This document shows positions 26,101 to 34,320 of a stretch of DNA of 64,000 nucleotides, in pieces. Position numbers and translations under genes: made by a program. The stretch lies in NCBI GenBank assembly GCA_963934295.1, contig CAWVXY010000011.1:14471-78470 (forward strand), written 5' to 3'. Numbering within the stretch: the stretch's first letter is position 1; the number at the start of each line of letters is the position of its first letter. The notes under the pieces were generated by a model, which was not told the origin of the DNA, did no database searches, and worked only from the letters and a program-made list of their open reading frames with translations. The DNA comes from Seribacter sp963934295 (GTDB taxonomy: Bacteria > Verrucomicrobiota > Verrucomicrobiia > Opitutales > Seribacteraceae).

Positions 26101-28782
26101 ATGAGATTTCTTTTTTTTATAAATTTAATTTTTTTCGTTTGTGGAGGGTTTTTTACATCGTATTCCCAAGGGCTTTCTCCAGAGGCACAAGCTGTTCTGA
26201 ATCGCCTTCCGCCTGGGCAGCGAGCGATGGCTTTACAGGAAGCAAATCGTTTACGCGGTTCAGCCGGTGCGGTACAAACCAATAAAGCCGGGCCAATTGT
26301 TAATGCAGTCACTTCAGCCGAGCATGTTGACTCTTCTGATATCGAGGAAGCCATTGAAGGTAGTGGTGGTGATCAAATCCTTATTCTGTCTGAGCTTGAG
26401 TCTTCGGTAAGTGAAGACTTGAAACTGGAAAAAGAAATTCTCCAGACTGCGAAAAATGAGTTAAGTAAAGCTGAATTTCTTTTAATTGAGAAAGATTTCA
26501 ATGACCGAATTTTTGATTTGCAAAAGTTACTTACCGAAGTCAAATCGGCCAAATTAGATTTCTTGTTCGAGAAGATAAGCACAATTAAGGAAGAACCCGA
26601 AGAAGTGCTTAAGCCATTTGGTTTTTCATTCTTTAATAATTCTATTCAAACTTCAATGGATCGTGGCATGACTTCGATCCCATCCAATTACAAGATTGGT
26701 CCAGGAGATTATCTTGAGGTGCAATTGTTCGGACAGGAGAACGCTGGTTATTCAATTATGATTGGTCGTAATGGAATGATTCAGTTTCCCGGTATTGGAC
26801 CGATTAATGTATTTGAGAAAGGCGGTTCTTTTCAGGATCTGAAAAATTTAGTAAAAGAAAAAGTGAGGGAGCAACTGGGCGAAGGAGTTCAAGTTTCAGT
26901 GTCTATGGGGGAAGTTCGTTTAATCAAGGTGTTTTTAGCAGGAGAATTTAATAAACCAGGTATTCGATTAATAACAGCTACGAGCACAATGATGGAAGCA
27001 CTGTTACAGAGCGGGGGGTTGACCGAATACGGATCTTTGCGAAATGTGACTCTTAAAAGAAAAGGTAACACCGATATTGTTTATGATTTTTATAGTTTGC
27101 TTTTACGGGGAGAAAATCCGGCAGTTGATTCCTTACTTGATGGAGATGTTATATTTTTGCCTAGAGTGAAAAGTCGAGTTTATGTTAGTGGTCAAGTGGT
27201 TCGCCCCGCAATTTATGAGCTATCTGGTTTAGCTAAGCTGAAAGATTCTCTCGAATTAGCAGGTGGTTTCAGTTCAAGTGCGTATCCGTCTGATATCCAG
27301 TTATTAAGAGTGGACCAACTTGGAAACAAATCATTAAGGTCTCTTTCTTTTGAGTCCGATACCAATTTCGTAGTTCAGGATGGAGATAGGATTACCATTG
27401 GTTCCTCTACAGATTTAAAAAAGAATTCCATAAAACTTGTAGGTGAAGTGGACCGTGCAGGTGAATACGAGTGGAAGGCAGGAATTAAATTATTAGATGT
27501 GGTGAAAAATAAATCGATGCTTTCTGATAGAGCAGATTTAAAATATGCATTGATTAGGCGATTAAATCCTGAAGGCCAAGTTCAAATACTGTCCTTTTCT
27601 CCATTAGAATTATTCAAGACTGATAAAAAAGGACTTAACTTTGCTCTTTACCCCAAAGATTTAATATTATTCCTGCCGAAGTTTGATTCCGAGGAAAGGG
27701 AACGTGCGATCCGACCATTTTTAAAAGAACTCCAATTCAATGCGGAACCTACGGTTGGAGCCTTGGTAGTTTCAATAAGTGGAGAAGTTCACTTCCCTGG
27801 TAAATATCCAATGAGCACAGGAATGACAGTTGGTGATTTAATCGTTGCAGCTGGAGGCCTAAAGGAATCTGCCTTTTCTCTTGCAGCAGAAATTTCACGA
27901 TTGGGGGTTGATTTTAATCAATCTGATGTGGAGGCATTGGTAGAGCATAAATTACTTGAATCTTTATTTTTAGAAGATTCTTTAAATGAGCAACTACAGC
28001 CCAGTGATGTGCTTTCTGTTAAAAGGATCCCATCATGGCAGGATGACCGTATTATTACACTTTCTGGTGAGGTCAAATTCCCTGGTGATTATGCAATTCG
28101 AAAAAATGAAAAAATTGGAGAAGTTATAAGACGAGCCGGAGGATTAACGCGTGATTCGTTTGCGCGGGGTACCGTATTTACAAGGAATTCCTTGATTGTA
28201 AGAGAGGAGGAGCAGAAAGAAAAATTAGTGCAACAACTCGAGAGTGATATCGCTACACTATCGCTTTCTCCTACCAGTGGAGATTCGGTTCAGAAAGCAA
28301 ATTCAGTTGCTGGGAGTTTGTTAAGAAGATTAAAAGATTCTAAGTCAGTAGGAAGGTTGGTTATTGATTTGGATTCACAGTTAGCCCAATCTGAAGCTAA
28401 GCAAATTACTCTTCGTAATGGAGATAAACTACACATTCCTATAACGCCATCTGAGATAAGTGTTATGGGGGAAGTGCAATTTCCTACATCACATCTTTTC
28501 CAATCCGGTTACTCGATTGATCAATATATTAATTCGAGTGGTGGTTTTACTCAGAATGCTGATGAAAAAAGAATATTCGTGGTGAAATCAAATGGAGCAG
28601 TTTTGACTAAAAAGGGGAATGGTTGGTTTATTGGGAATCAAAGTCAAAAAAATCTACAAATAGGCGACGTCATTGTTGTACCTATAAATTTACAAAAAGG
28701 AAAGTGGATGGAAACCCTTACTTCAAGTACTCAAATTGTTTACCAACTCGCTGTTACTGCCGCAGCTGTAAACTCTTTTTAA
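26101..28782 (+). CDS. Polysaccharide export outer-membrane protein (Wza-like, multiple SLBB)
   Basis: 893 residues, much longer than Escherichia coli Wza (~380). Signal peptide about residues 1-22. A charged, probably coiled-coil stretch lies at about 95-170. The Poly_export domain begins near 197 (NYKIGPGDYLEVQLFGQEN) and is followed by a series of SLBB beta-grasp repeats, recognisable by KVFLAGEFNKPGIRL, RVYVSGQVVRPAIYELSG, VVSISGEVHFPGKYPM, IITLSGEVKFPGDYAI and ISVMGEVQFPTSHLF. Such long proteins are typical of Bacteroidota, PVC and delta-type bacteria. It would form the export channel working with the Wzz-like protein. Confidence 0.88.
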   Translation: MRFLFFINLIFFVCGGFFTSYSQGLSPEAQAVLNRLPPGQRAMALQEANRLRGSAGAVQTNKAGPIVNAVTSAEHVDSSDIEEAIEGSGGDQILILSELESSVSEDLKLEKEILQTAKNELSKAEFLLIEKDFNDRIFDLQKLLTEVKSAKLDFLFEKISTIKEEPEEVLKPFGFSFFNNSIQTSMDRGMTSIPSNYKIGPGDYLEVQLFGQENAGYSIMIGRNGMIQFPGIGPINVFEKGGSFQDLKNLVKEKVREQLGEGVQVSVSMGEVRLIKVFLAGEFNKPGIRLITATSTMMEALLQSGGLTEYGSLRNVTLKRKGNTDIVYDFYSLLLRGENPAVDSLLDGDVIFLPRVKSRVYVSGQVVRPAIYELSGLAKLKDSLELAGGFSSSAYPSDIQLLRVDQLGNKSLRSLSFESDTNFVVQDGDRITIGSSTDLKKNSIKLVGEVDRAGEYEWKAGIKLLDVVKNKSMLSDRADLKYALIRRLNPEGQVQILSFSPLELFKTDKKGLNFALYPKDLILFLPKFDSEERERAIRPFLKELQFNAEPTVGALVVSISGEVHFPGKYPMSTGMTVGDLIVAAGGLKESAFSLAAEISRLGVDFNQSDVEALVEHKLLESLFLEDSLNEQLQPSDVLSVKRIPSWQDDRIITLSGEVKFPGDYAIRKNEKIGEVIRRAGGLTRDSFARGTVFTRNSLIVREEEQKEKLVQQLESDIATLSLSPTSGDSVQKANSVAGSLLRRLKDSKSVGRLVIDLDSQLAQSEAKQITLRNGDKLHIPITPSEISVMGEVQFPTSHLFQSGYSIDQYINSSGGFTQNADEKRIFVVKSNGAVLTKKGNGWFIGNQSQKNLQIGDVIVVPINLQKGKWMETLTSSTQIVYQLAVTAAAVNSF

Positions 28783-28809
28783 GAAAATTACCCTGCCTGC
28801 CTGTTCATG

Positions 28810-28831
28810 TTGTTCAAAAAAACTTGAACAA
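28810..28831. promoter_or_regulatory. Candidate operator: perfect 8-base inverted repeat before the GbsR/MarR-like gene
   Basis: TTGTTCAA (28810-28817) and TTGAACAA (28824-28831) form a perfect inverted repeat with a 6-base spacer. A third half-site-like GTTCA is at 28803-28807. The repeat lies 27 bases upstream of the regulator start codon, the usual place for autoregulation by a MarR-type dimer. It could alternatively be a weak terminator for the export gene, but it is not followed by a continuous T-run. Confidence 0.45.
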
Positions 28832-28858
28832 AAGTAGTTTTTGTGAAATATAAACATT

Positions 28859-29410
28859 ATGGTTAGATTTTCAGCAGATTCCTCTAAAAAGTATTCTTTA
28901 ACAGAAAGTTTACAAGAGTGGGAAAATGCTGTTATTGATTTATTTTTAAATGCGTCTAATTCTTTTGGTCTACCTAGGTCATACGGGCAAATTTATGGAC
29001 TGCTGTTTTGTCGGGATCAACCTCTTGCCTTGGGCGATGTAATGGAATTACTTAAGATCAGTAAAGGATCTGCGAGCCAAGGCTTGCGTGCTTTGCGTCA
29101 ATTAGGTGCTGTTTCATTGGCTTTCGAACCTGGTGATCGCAAAGAAAGATTTGTAGCCGAAATTAGGCTCCGTAAATTAGTGGGTGGCTTTCTTCGAGAG
29201 CAAGCAGATCCCCATTTGGAAAAAGGAGTCGCCCGCCTCAAGCAAATTGAGACACTTTTAGAAGATTTAGATGATTCCGACTCTTGTAAAAGAGGGACCC
29301 GGAGGTATGAGATTTTATCAGGTTGGCATCGGCAAATGAGTCGGTTGCTCCCATGGGTAAAGATGATAGTTGGAAAAAGCGATCGATTGCCCCCCGAAAA
29401 GAAAGATTAA
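28859..29410 (+). CDS. GbsR/MarR-family transcriptional regulator
   Basis: 183 residues. A winged helix-turn-helix covers about residues 35-100: SYGQIYGLLFCRDQPLALGD, then ELLKISKGSASQGLRALRQL, with the recognition helix in SKGSASQGLRAL, and the wing at FEPGDRKERFVAE. This is the GbsR-like branch of MarR proteins, often found at the head of exopolysaccharide loci in Verrucomicrobiota. It probably controls this locus, perhaps through the inverted repeat just upstream. It lacks an obvious ligand-binding extension, and its C-terminal ~70 residues are helical. Confidence 0.82.
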   Translation: MVRFSADSSKKYSLTESLQEWENAVIDLFLNASNSFGLPRSYGQIYGLLFCRDQPLALGDVMELLKISKGSASQGLRALRQLGAVSLAFEPGDRKERFVAEIRLRKLVGGFLREQADPHLEKGVARLKQIETLLEDLDDSDSCKRGTRRYEILSGWHRQMSRLLPWVKMIVGKSDRLPPEKKD

Positions 29411-29440
29411 ACTACAGAAAAGACAGTTTTTACCAGATTG

Positions 29441-29477
29441 GCTTTGTAATTCACAAGCGGCCAAGGGCGGTAGCCTG
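29441..29477 (+). promoter_or_regulatory. JUMPStart/ops-like antitermination element
   Basis: The leader just before the wzz-like gene contains CAAGGGCGGTAGC at 29462-29474, identical to 13 bases of the enterobacterial JUMPStart element. Within it, GGCGGTAGCCTG (29466-29477) differs from the ops consensus GGCGGTAGCGTG by one base. GCTTTG at 29441-29446 matches another JUMPStart block, with 15 rather than 12 bases between the blocks. GGC-GGTA-GCC can form the small hairpin that RfaH reads on the non-template strand. The site ends 14 bases before the wzz-like ATG, at the head of a ~27 kb co-directional gene run. Confidence 0.6.
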
Positions 29478-29491
29478 TCTAGCCAAAATTT

Positions 29492-30412
29492 ATGAGCGAA
29501 GAACCCAAAATATCCGCCAAATATGTCATGGTTGAATCAGGTCCCTTTACAAATGAGGATGAGATCGATCTGCTTGAATTAATTCGCACCCTTCTTGGAG
29601 CCTGGAAGACAATTGCCAGTATAAGTGTATTTTGTACATGCTTGGCCATTGCCTATGCTTTATCTGTCCCTGAATCATTCAAAGCAGAAACTTTACTTGC
29701 TTCTGCACAAGAAGACCAATCCGGTGTGCCCTCGTCCCTGAGCCAGTTCGGTGGTTTGGCCGCCATGGCCGGTATTTCTATACCTTCTAGTTCTAATATT
29801 GAACGGGTTTTGGCAACTTTAGAAACAAGAGAATTTCTTAAGCAATTTATTTCCAAACGTAATCTTCTCCCCATAATTTTTGATGAGAAATGGGATAAGT
29901 CTTCTGCGACTTGGAAAAAGATAGAAGGACAGGAAGAGATTACAATAGAGGATGGAATCGTTCCGCTTCAAGGGGCAATCGAAGTGGACCAAGATAAATC
30001 TGGCCTTGTTATACTATCTGTTTCTTGGAAAGATCCAGATATTGCAGCACAATGGGCAAATGACTTGGTTCAGCAAATCAATGAACAGTTGCGTGAACAG
30101 GCTATAGCCGATTCTCAAAAAAGGGTCGGGTACCTTGAACAGGAACTGGCTAAGACTACTTTACATGATATGCGTGCTGTTCTTTATAACTTGCTCGAAT
30201 CGGAAAAACAAAAAGCTATGCTTGCCAATGTAAATGAAGATTTTGCATTGGAGGTGATTGATCCTGCTGTCGCTCCTGAGATAAGAGAAAAACCCAATCG
30301 TAAGTTAATTGTTGCTGTCGGCGGATTCTGCGGTGGCTTCCTCGGTATCTTTACCGTTTTCTTTTTCCAGTTTTTAAAGAAGTTAAATCTCTCCGGAACT
30401 TCAAAAGAGTAA
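29492..30412 (+). CDS. wzz: Polysaccharide chain-length regulator, Wzz family
   Basis: 306 residues with two membrane helices: one at about 34-55 (TIASISVFCTCLAIAYALSV) and one at about 275-297 near the C-terminus. Between them is a Wzz periplasmic domain (SFKAETLLASAQEDQSGVPS, SQFGGLAAMAGISIPSS, LVQQINEQLREQAIADSQKR) with a helical coiled section. PRKPNRK-type basic sequence before helix 2 reads EIREKPNRKLIVAVGG, matching the usual P-x2-PxxP-type motif region loosely. No tyrosine-kinase domain is attached. It would set glycan length together with the Wza-like exporter. Confidence 0.88.
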   Translation: MSEEPKISAKYVMVESGPFTNEDEIDLLELIRTLLGAWKTIASISVFCTCLAIAYALSVPESFKAETLLASAQEDQSGVPSSLSQFGGLAAMAGISIPSSSNIERVLATLETREFLKQFISKRNLLPIIFDEKWDKSSATWKKIEGQEEITIEDGIVPLQGAIEVDQDKSGLVILSVSWKDPDIAAQWANDLVQQINEQLREQAIADSQKRVGYLEQELAKTTLHDMRAVLYNLLESEKQKAMLANVNEDFALEVIDPAVAPEIREKPNRKLIVAVGGFCGGFLGIFTVFFFQFLKKLNLSGTSKE

Positions 30413-30417
30413 GATAA

Positions 30418-31698
30418 TTGAGTAAAATATTTTCCAAAATTTCTGTTATAGGCCTTGGGTATGTAGGACTTCCCTTATCCCTTCAATTTGCACGGTCAGG
30501 AGTTTCGGTTCTTGGTTTTGATCTTGATCCAAAGAAAGTTGATGCCATCAATGCTGGAAAAACCTACTTAAGGCATTTTTCTTCCGAAAGTATTGTCGAG
30601 CAGGTTGATGCGGGTCGCTTGGAGGCAACAACCGACCCTGCTAGACTCGTGGATGTGGAAGCTATTCTCATTTGCGTACCTACACCACTAGATGCTCATC
30701 GTGAACCAGACCTTTCTTTCGTGTTGGATACCGCAAGAACTATTGCCCCTCATATTTCGAAGGATGTACTTATTACCTTGGAGTCCACAACCTACCCGGG
30801 GACAACAGAGGACGAACTTTGCGTAGTTTTGGAAGAAGGTTCATGCATGAAAGCGGGTGAAGATTTCCACTTGGCATACTCTCCCGAAAGAGAAGATCCC
30901 GGACGGGACGATGCTTCTGTTAAAACTATTCCCAAAGTGGTTGGCGGTTACACCCCAAAGTGTGCAGAACTGGCCGAGGCTTTATATAGGCAAGCTTTAG
31001 ATAAGATTCACCTTGTTTCCTCCTGCCGTGCTGCAGAAGCCACCAAACTATTAGAAAATATTTTCCGAAGCGTAAATATTGCCTTGGTCAATGAACTGAA
31101 AGTAGTTTACGAAGCCATGGGCATCGATGTAAATGAAGTTATCGATGCAGCTTCAACCAAACCTTTTGGTTTCATGCCTTTTCGTCCAGGACCAGGATTA
31201 GGGGGACATTGCATACCAATTGATCCTTTTTACTTAACCTGGAAAGCAAGAGAGTTTGGCAAGCATACCCGCTTTATTGAACTCGCAGGCGAGATTAATA
31301 CTGCCATGCCAGATTATGTAATCTCCAAAGTAGCCGATGCACTTAACGACGAGGGTAAGGCAATCAAAGGATCCAAGATTCTTGTTCTTGGTCTAGCTTA
31401 TAAAGCCAATGTCGATGACTGCCGGGAGTCTCCCAGTTTTGTATTAATGGAGAAATTGGAAGCCAAGGGTGCCACAGTAGATTACAATGATTCATTTGTT
31501 CCAGTTGTCCCGCCCACTAGAGAACATGCTCATTTTACAGGAAAAGAATCAGTGGAAATTGAAGATAGGTATGATCTCATTTTAGTATCCACCGATCATG
31601 CCGAATATAAAACTTTTGATTTCAGTAGTTATGCCTGCCCACTTGTCGATTCCCGAAACTGTATAAGTAAACAGCCCCAAAAATATTATCACGCTTGA
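30418..31698 (+). CDS. wbpA: Nucleotide-sugar 6-dehydrogenase, UDP-GlcNAc type (WbpA/TviB-like)
   Basis: 426 residues from a TTG start. The Rossmann motif is VIGLGYVGLPLSLQFARSG; catalytic Cys265 is in PGPGLGGHCIPIDP; the C-terminal UDP-binding domain has ILVLGLAYKANVDDCRESPS. This group oxidises C6 of a UDP-sugar in two NAD-dependent steps. Homology of the next genes to WbpB, WbpD and WbpE favours UDP-GlcNAc as substrate, giving UDP-GlcNAcA; UDP-glucose dehydrogenase is the main alternative. It starts five bases after wzz and its stop overlaps the next TTG start (TTGA). Confidence 0.85.
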   Translation: MSKIFSKISVIGLGYVGLPLSLQFARSGVSVLGFDLDPKKVDAINAGKTYLRHFSSESIVEQVDAGRLEATTDPARLVDVEAILICVPTPLDAHREPDLSFVLDTARTIAPHISKDVLITLESTTYPGTTEDELCVVLEEGSCMKAGEDFHLAYSPEREDPGRDDASVKTIPKVVGGYTPKCAELAEALYRQALDKIHLVSSCRAAEATKLLENIFRSVNIALVNELKVVYEAMGIDVNEVIDAASTKPFGFMPFRPGPGLGGHCIPIDPFYLTWKAREFGKHTRFIELAGEINTAMPDYVISKVADALNDEGKAIKGSKILVLGLAYKANVDDCRESPSFVLMEKLEAKGATVDYNDSFVPVVPPTREHAHFTGKESVEIEDRYDLILVSTDHAEYKTFDFSSYACPLVDSRNCISKQPQKYYHA

Positions 31699-32681
31699 GT
31701 AAAAAATACTTGGTAACTGGTGCCGCGGGGTTTATTGCCTCGCAAGTCAGTAAGCAATTGCTTGATCAAGGCGAAGGAGTCGTAGGGGTCGATAATCTTA
31801 ATGATTATTACGATGTACGGCTTAAGAACTGGCGACTAGAGCAACTAAAAGCTCACCCCCATGCTGACAATTTTTCTTTTGCTTGTATAGATATCGAAGA
31901 TCAAGCCAAGCTAAGCGATCTTTTTCAGGCAGAGGGTCCTTTTGATGCCGTGCTTAACTTGGCTGCCCGTGCAGGGGTTCGTTACAGCATGGAAAACCCT
32001 CATGTATATCTTTCCACCAATGCCGAAGGTACCCTCAACCTACTCGAGTGCATGCGTGCAAAAGGGTGCAAAAAACTTGTTCTGGCGTCCACATCCTCCC
32101 TTTATGCCGGTCAAAAAATGCCCTTTACCGAGGACTTGGCTGTAAATGAGCCCCTTTCCCCCTATGCCGCCACCAAGAAAGCGGGTGAACTGATGGCTTA
32201 CAGTTATCACAAACTTTATCAAATGGATGTATCCGTGGTGAGGTATTTTACGGTTTTTGGACCCGCCGGTCGTCCAGACATGTCCCCTTATCGATTCATT
32301 AAATGGATCGCCGAGGAAGAAACCATTCAAATGTTTGGGGATGGTTCCCAATCTCGTGATTTTACATATGTCGATGACATTGCTAGAGGAACCATTGCCG
32401 CAATCCAAGATGTCGATTATAAAATAATCAATCTGGGCGGTGGGCGAAACCCAGTTTCCTTAAATACCATTATTTCAAAACTGGAAGAATTATTAGGTAA
32501 AAAAGCAAAGATTGATCACAAACCATTCCATGTGGCCGATCTGATGGAGACCTGGGCGGATATTTCCAAGGCTAACAATTTATTGGGTTGGGAACCTCAG
32601 GTTTCACTTGATGAAGGGCTCGAGAAATCAGTTCAATGGTATTTGGATAACCAACATTGGCTCAAGGAAGTACAGGTCTGA
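31695..32681 (+). CDS. NAD-dependent UDP-uronate 4-epimerase-like protein
   Basis: 328 residues, extended SDR family, TTG start overlapping the previous stop. GAAGFIASQVSKQLLDQG is the nucleotide-binding loop; STSSLYAG and YAATKKAGE supply the Ser-Tyr-Lys triad. DNLNDYYDVRLKNWRLEQL is typical of UDP-glucuronate 4-epimerases. Next to a WbpA/TviB-like dehydrogenase it may instead act on UDP-GlcNAcA to give UDP-GalNAcA, as TviC does; the substrate cannot be decided from sequence. Its stop overlaps the following oxidoreductase gene. Confidence 0.8.
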   Translation: MSKKYLVTGAAGFIASQVSKQLLDQGEGVVGVDNLNDYYDVRLKNWRLEQLKAHPHADNFSFACIDIEDQAKLSDLFQAEGPFDAVLNLAARAGVRYSMENPHVYLSTNAEGTLNLLECMRAKGCKKLVLASTSSLYAGQKMPFTEDLAVNEPLSPYAATKKAGELMAYSYHKLYQMDVSVVRYFTVFGPAGRPDMSPYRFIKWIAEEETIQMFGDGSQSRDFTYVDDIARGTIAAIQDVDYKIINLGGGRNPVSLNTIISKLEELLGKKAKIDHKPFHVADLMETWADISKANNLLGWEPQVSLDEGLEKSVQWYLDNQHWLKEVQV

Positions 32682-33670
32682 GTGCTATACCACAGATTGC
32701 ACTTGTAGGTTGCGGGTACTGGGGCAAAAACCTCTGTCGGAATTTTCATGCATTAGGTGCACTTTCTTCCGTGGTTGATGCCACGGAGAACGGACAAATC
32801 ACTGCCCGTTCCATTGCTCCTGATACCAAAATAACTAATAGCTTGGATGATGTGCTTAGGAATGATCAAATTCAGGGCGTTGCCTTGGCGACCCCTGCAG
32901 AGAGCCATGCTGAGTTAGCGATCCAAGCGATGCAGGCAGGCAAAGATGTCTTTGTCGAAAAACCCATGGCCTTGAGCTTAGAGGATGCAGAAAAGATGCA
33001 AAAGGTAGCGGAGGAAACCGGCCGAATACTAATGGTCGGTCATCTCCTGGAATTCCACCCTGCGGTTCTAAAACTTCGAGAAATGATCGCTTCGGGAGAG
33101 TTAGGAAAAATCAATTATATTTATTCCAACCGTTTGAATTTTGGGAAAGTGCGGACCGAGGAAAATGCCCTCTGGAGTTTCGCCCCCCATGATGTGGCGG
33201 TCATTCTTCGTTTGATGGGAAATTCACCGGTAGGGGTTTCCGCATGCGGTGGATCCTATCTAACCAATGGAATTGCAGATACCACTCTGTCCAACCTGAG
33301 GTTCGAAAACGAATCCCGGGCTCATATTTTTGTCAGTTGGTTGCATCCATTTAAGGAGCAACGTCTTGTAGTTGTGGGAGATAAAAAGATGGCGATCTTC
33401 AATGATGTCGCTCCTTTTGGGGAAAAACTCCAACTATACCCACAAAATGTCGAGTTCGATGGGCCAATACCCATTCTCAAAAAAGAAGATTTAGAATTTG
33501 TAGATCATTCAAACACTGAGCCACTGCATGAGGAATGCAACCATTTCTTGGAATGCATTCAATCCAGAAAACAACCGCTAACTAATGCCCAATCCGGTAT
33601 TGATGTATTAAAAGTTCTACATGCTTGCCAGCAAAGCATCCAACAAAATGGAGTTCCAGTTTCATTATGA
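32657..33670 (+). CDS. wbpB: Gfo/Idh/MocA oxidoreductase, WbpB-like
   Basis: Up to 337 residues. IALVGCGYWGKNLCRNFHAL is the NAD-binding loop; EKPMALSLEDAEKM carries the conserved catalytic Lys of the family; GRILMVGHLLEFHPAV and NFGKVRTEENALWSFAPHD are typical of WbpB/WlbA. It oxidises C3 of UDP-GlcNAcA so that WbpE can add an amino group. The start is uncertain: the TTG at 32657 gives seven extra residues, whereas the in-frame CTG at 32678 overlaps the upstream TGA and would give MSAIPQIALVG, closer to family N-termini. The stop overlaps the next ATG. Confidence 0.85.
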   Translation: MAQGSTGLSAIPQIALVGCGYWGKNLCRNFHALGALSSVVDATENGQITARSIAPDTKITNSLDDVLRNDQIQGVALATPAESHAELAIQAMQAGKDVFVEKPMALSLEDAEKMQKVAEETGRILMVGHLLEFHPAVLKLREMIASGELGKINYIYSNRLNFGKVRTEENALWSFAPHDVAVILRLMGNSPVGVSACGGSYLTNGIADTTLSNLRFENESRAHIFVSWLHPFKEQRLVVVGDKKMAIFNDVAPFGEKLQLYPQNVEFDGPIPILKKEDLEFVDHSNTEPLHEECNHFLECIQSRKQPLTNAQSGIDVLKVLHACQQSIQQNGVPVSL

Positions 33671-34320
33671 GTGTTGCCAACCCATTAAAAATTCATCCAT
33701 CAGCAGTCGTGGATGAGGGTGCAGTCATCGGTGAAGGTACGGCAATTTGGCATTTTTCTCATATTTGTTCGGGTGCAGTAATAGGTAGGAATTGTTCGCT
33801 CGGTCAAAATGTTCTTGTCGCTGACTGTGCTTCCCTTGGGAACAATGTTAAAGTGCAAAACAATGTGGCGATTTATGGAGGCATAACCGTTGAAGATGAT
33901 GTTTTTCTTGGGCCATCATGTGTACTTACCAATGTTACCAACCCTCGCTCTCAAGTTAGCCGGAAATCTCTCTACGAGAAAACCCTTATTAAAAGGGGTG
34001 CAACCATTGGTGCCAATGCTACCATAGTCTGTGGAATTACCCTCGGTCGCTATTGCTTTGTCGGTGCTGGTACCGTTGTCACGAAAGACATTCCTGATTA
34101 TGGATTGGTCTTAGGTAATCCTGGGAAATTATCCGGCTACATGAGTCGCCACGGTCACAAGCTCATCTTTGACCAGTCGGGTAGGGCAACCTGCCTAGAA
34201 TCGAACTTTGTTTACGAAAAAGTAGAAGAACAAGTCCGCTGCCTGGATTTGGGTGAAGATGATCCTTTACCCATCGAACTTTCTGTCGGGTCACATTCAT
34301 ATGATTCTTTTAAAAAATAG
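33667..34320 (+). CDS. wbpD: UDP-3-amino sugar N-acetyltransferase, WbpD-like (hexapeptide repeat)
   Basis: 217 residues from the ATG at 33667, which overlaps the wbpB stop; an upstream in-frame ATG at 33625 is less likely. A left-handed beta-helix is evident from hexapeptide repeats such as VIGEGTAIWHFSHICSG, GNNVKVQNNVAIYGG and GATIGANATIVCGITLG, with TNVTNPRSQVSRKS in the active-site loop, as in WbpD/WlbB. It acetylates the 3-amino group made by WbpE, giving UDP-GlcNAc(3NAc)A. There is a ~40-residue C-terminal addition after the helix. Confidence 0.88.
   Translation: MSVANPLKIHPSAVVDEGAVIGEGTAIWHFSHICSGAVIGRNCSLGQNVLVADCASLGNNVKVQNNVAIYGGITVEDDVFLGPSCVLTNVTNPRSQVSRKSLYEKTLIKRGATIGANATIVCGITLGRYCFVGAGTVVTKDIPDYGLVLGNPGKLSGYMSRHGHKLIFDQSGRATCLESNFVYEKVEEQVRCLDLGEDDPLPIELSVGSHSYDSFKK

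Noticed and set aside
33625..33666. Earlier start for the WbpD-like gene
   Set aside because: The ATG at 33667 overlaps the wbpB stop (ATGA) and fits the family N-terminus; the extra 14 residues do not.
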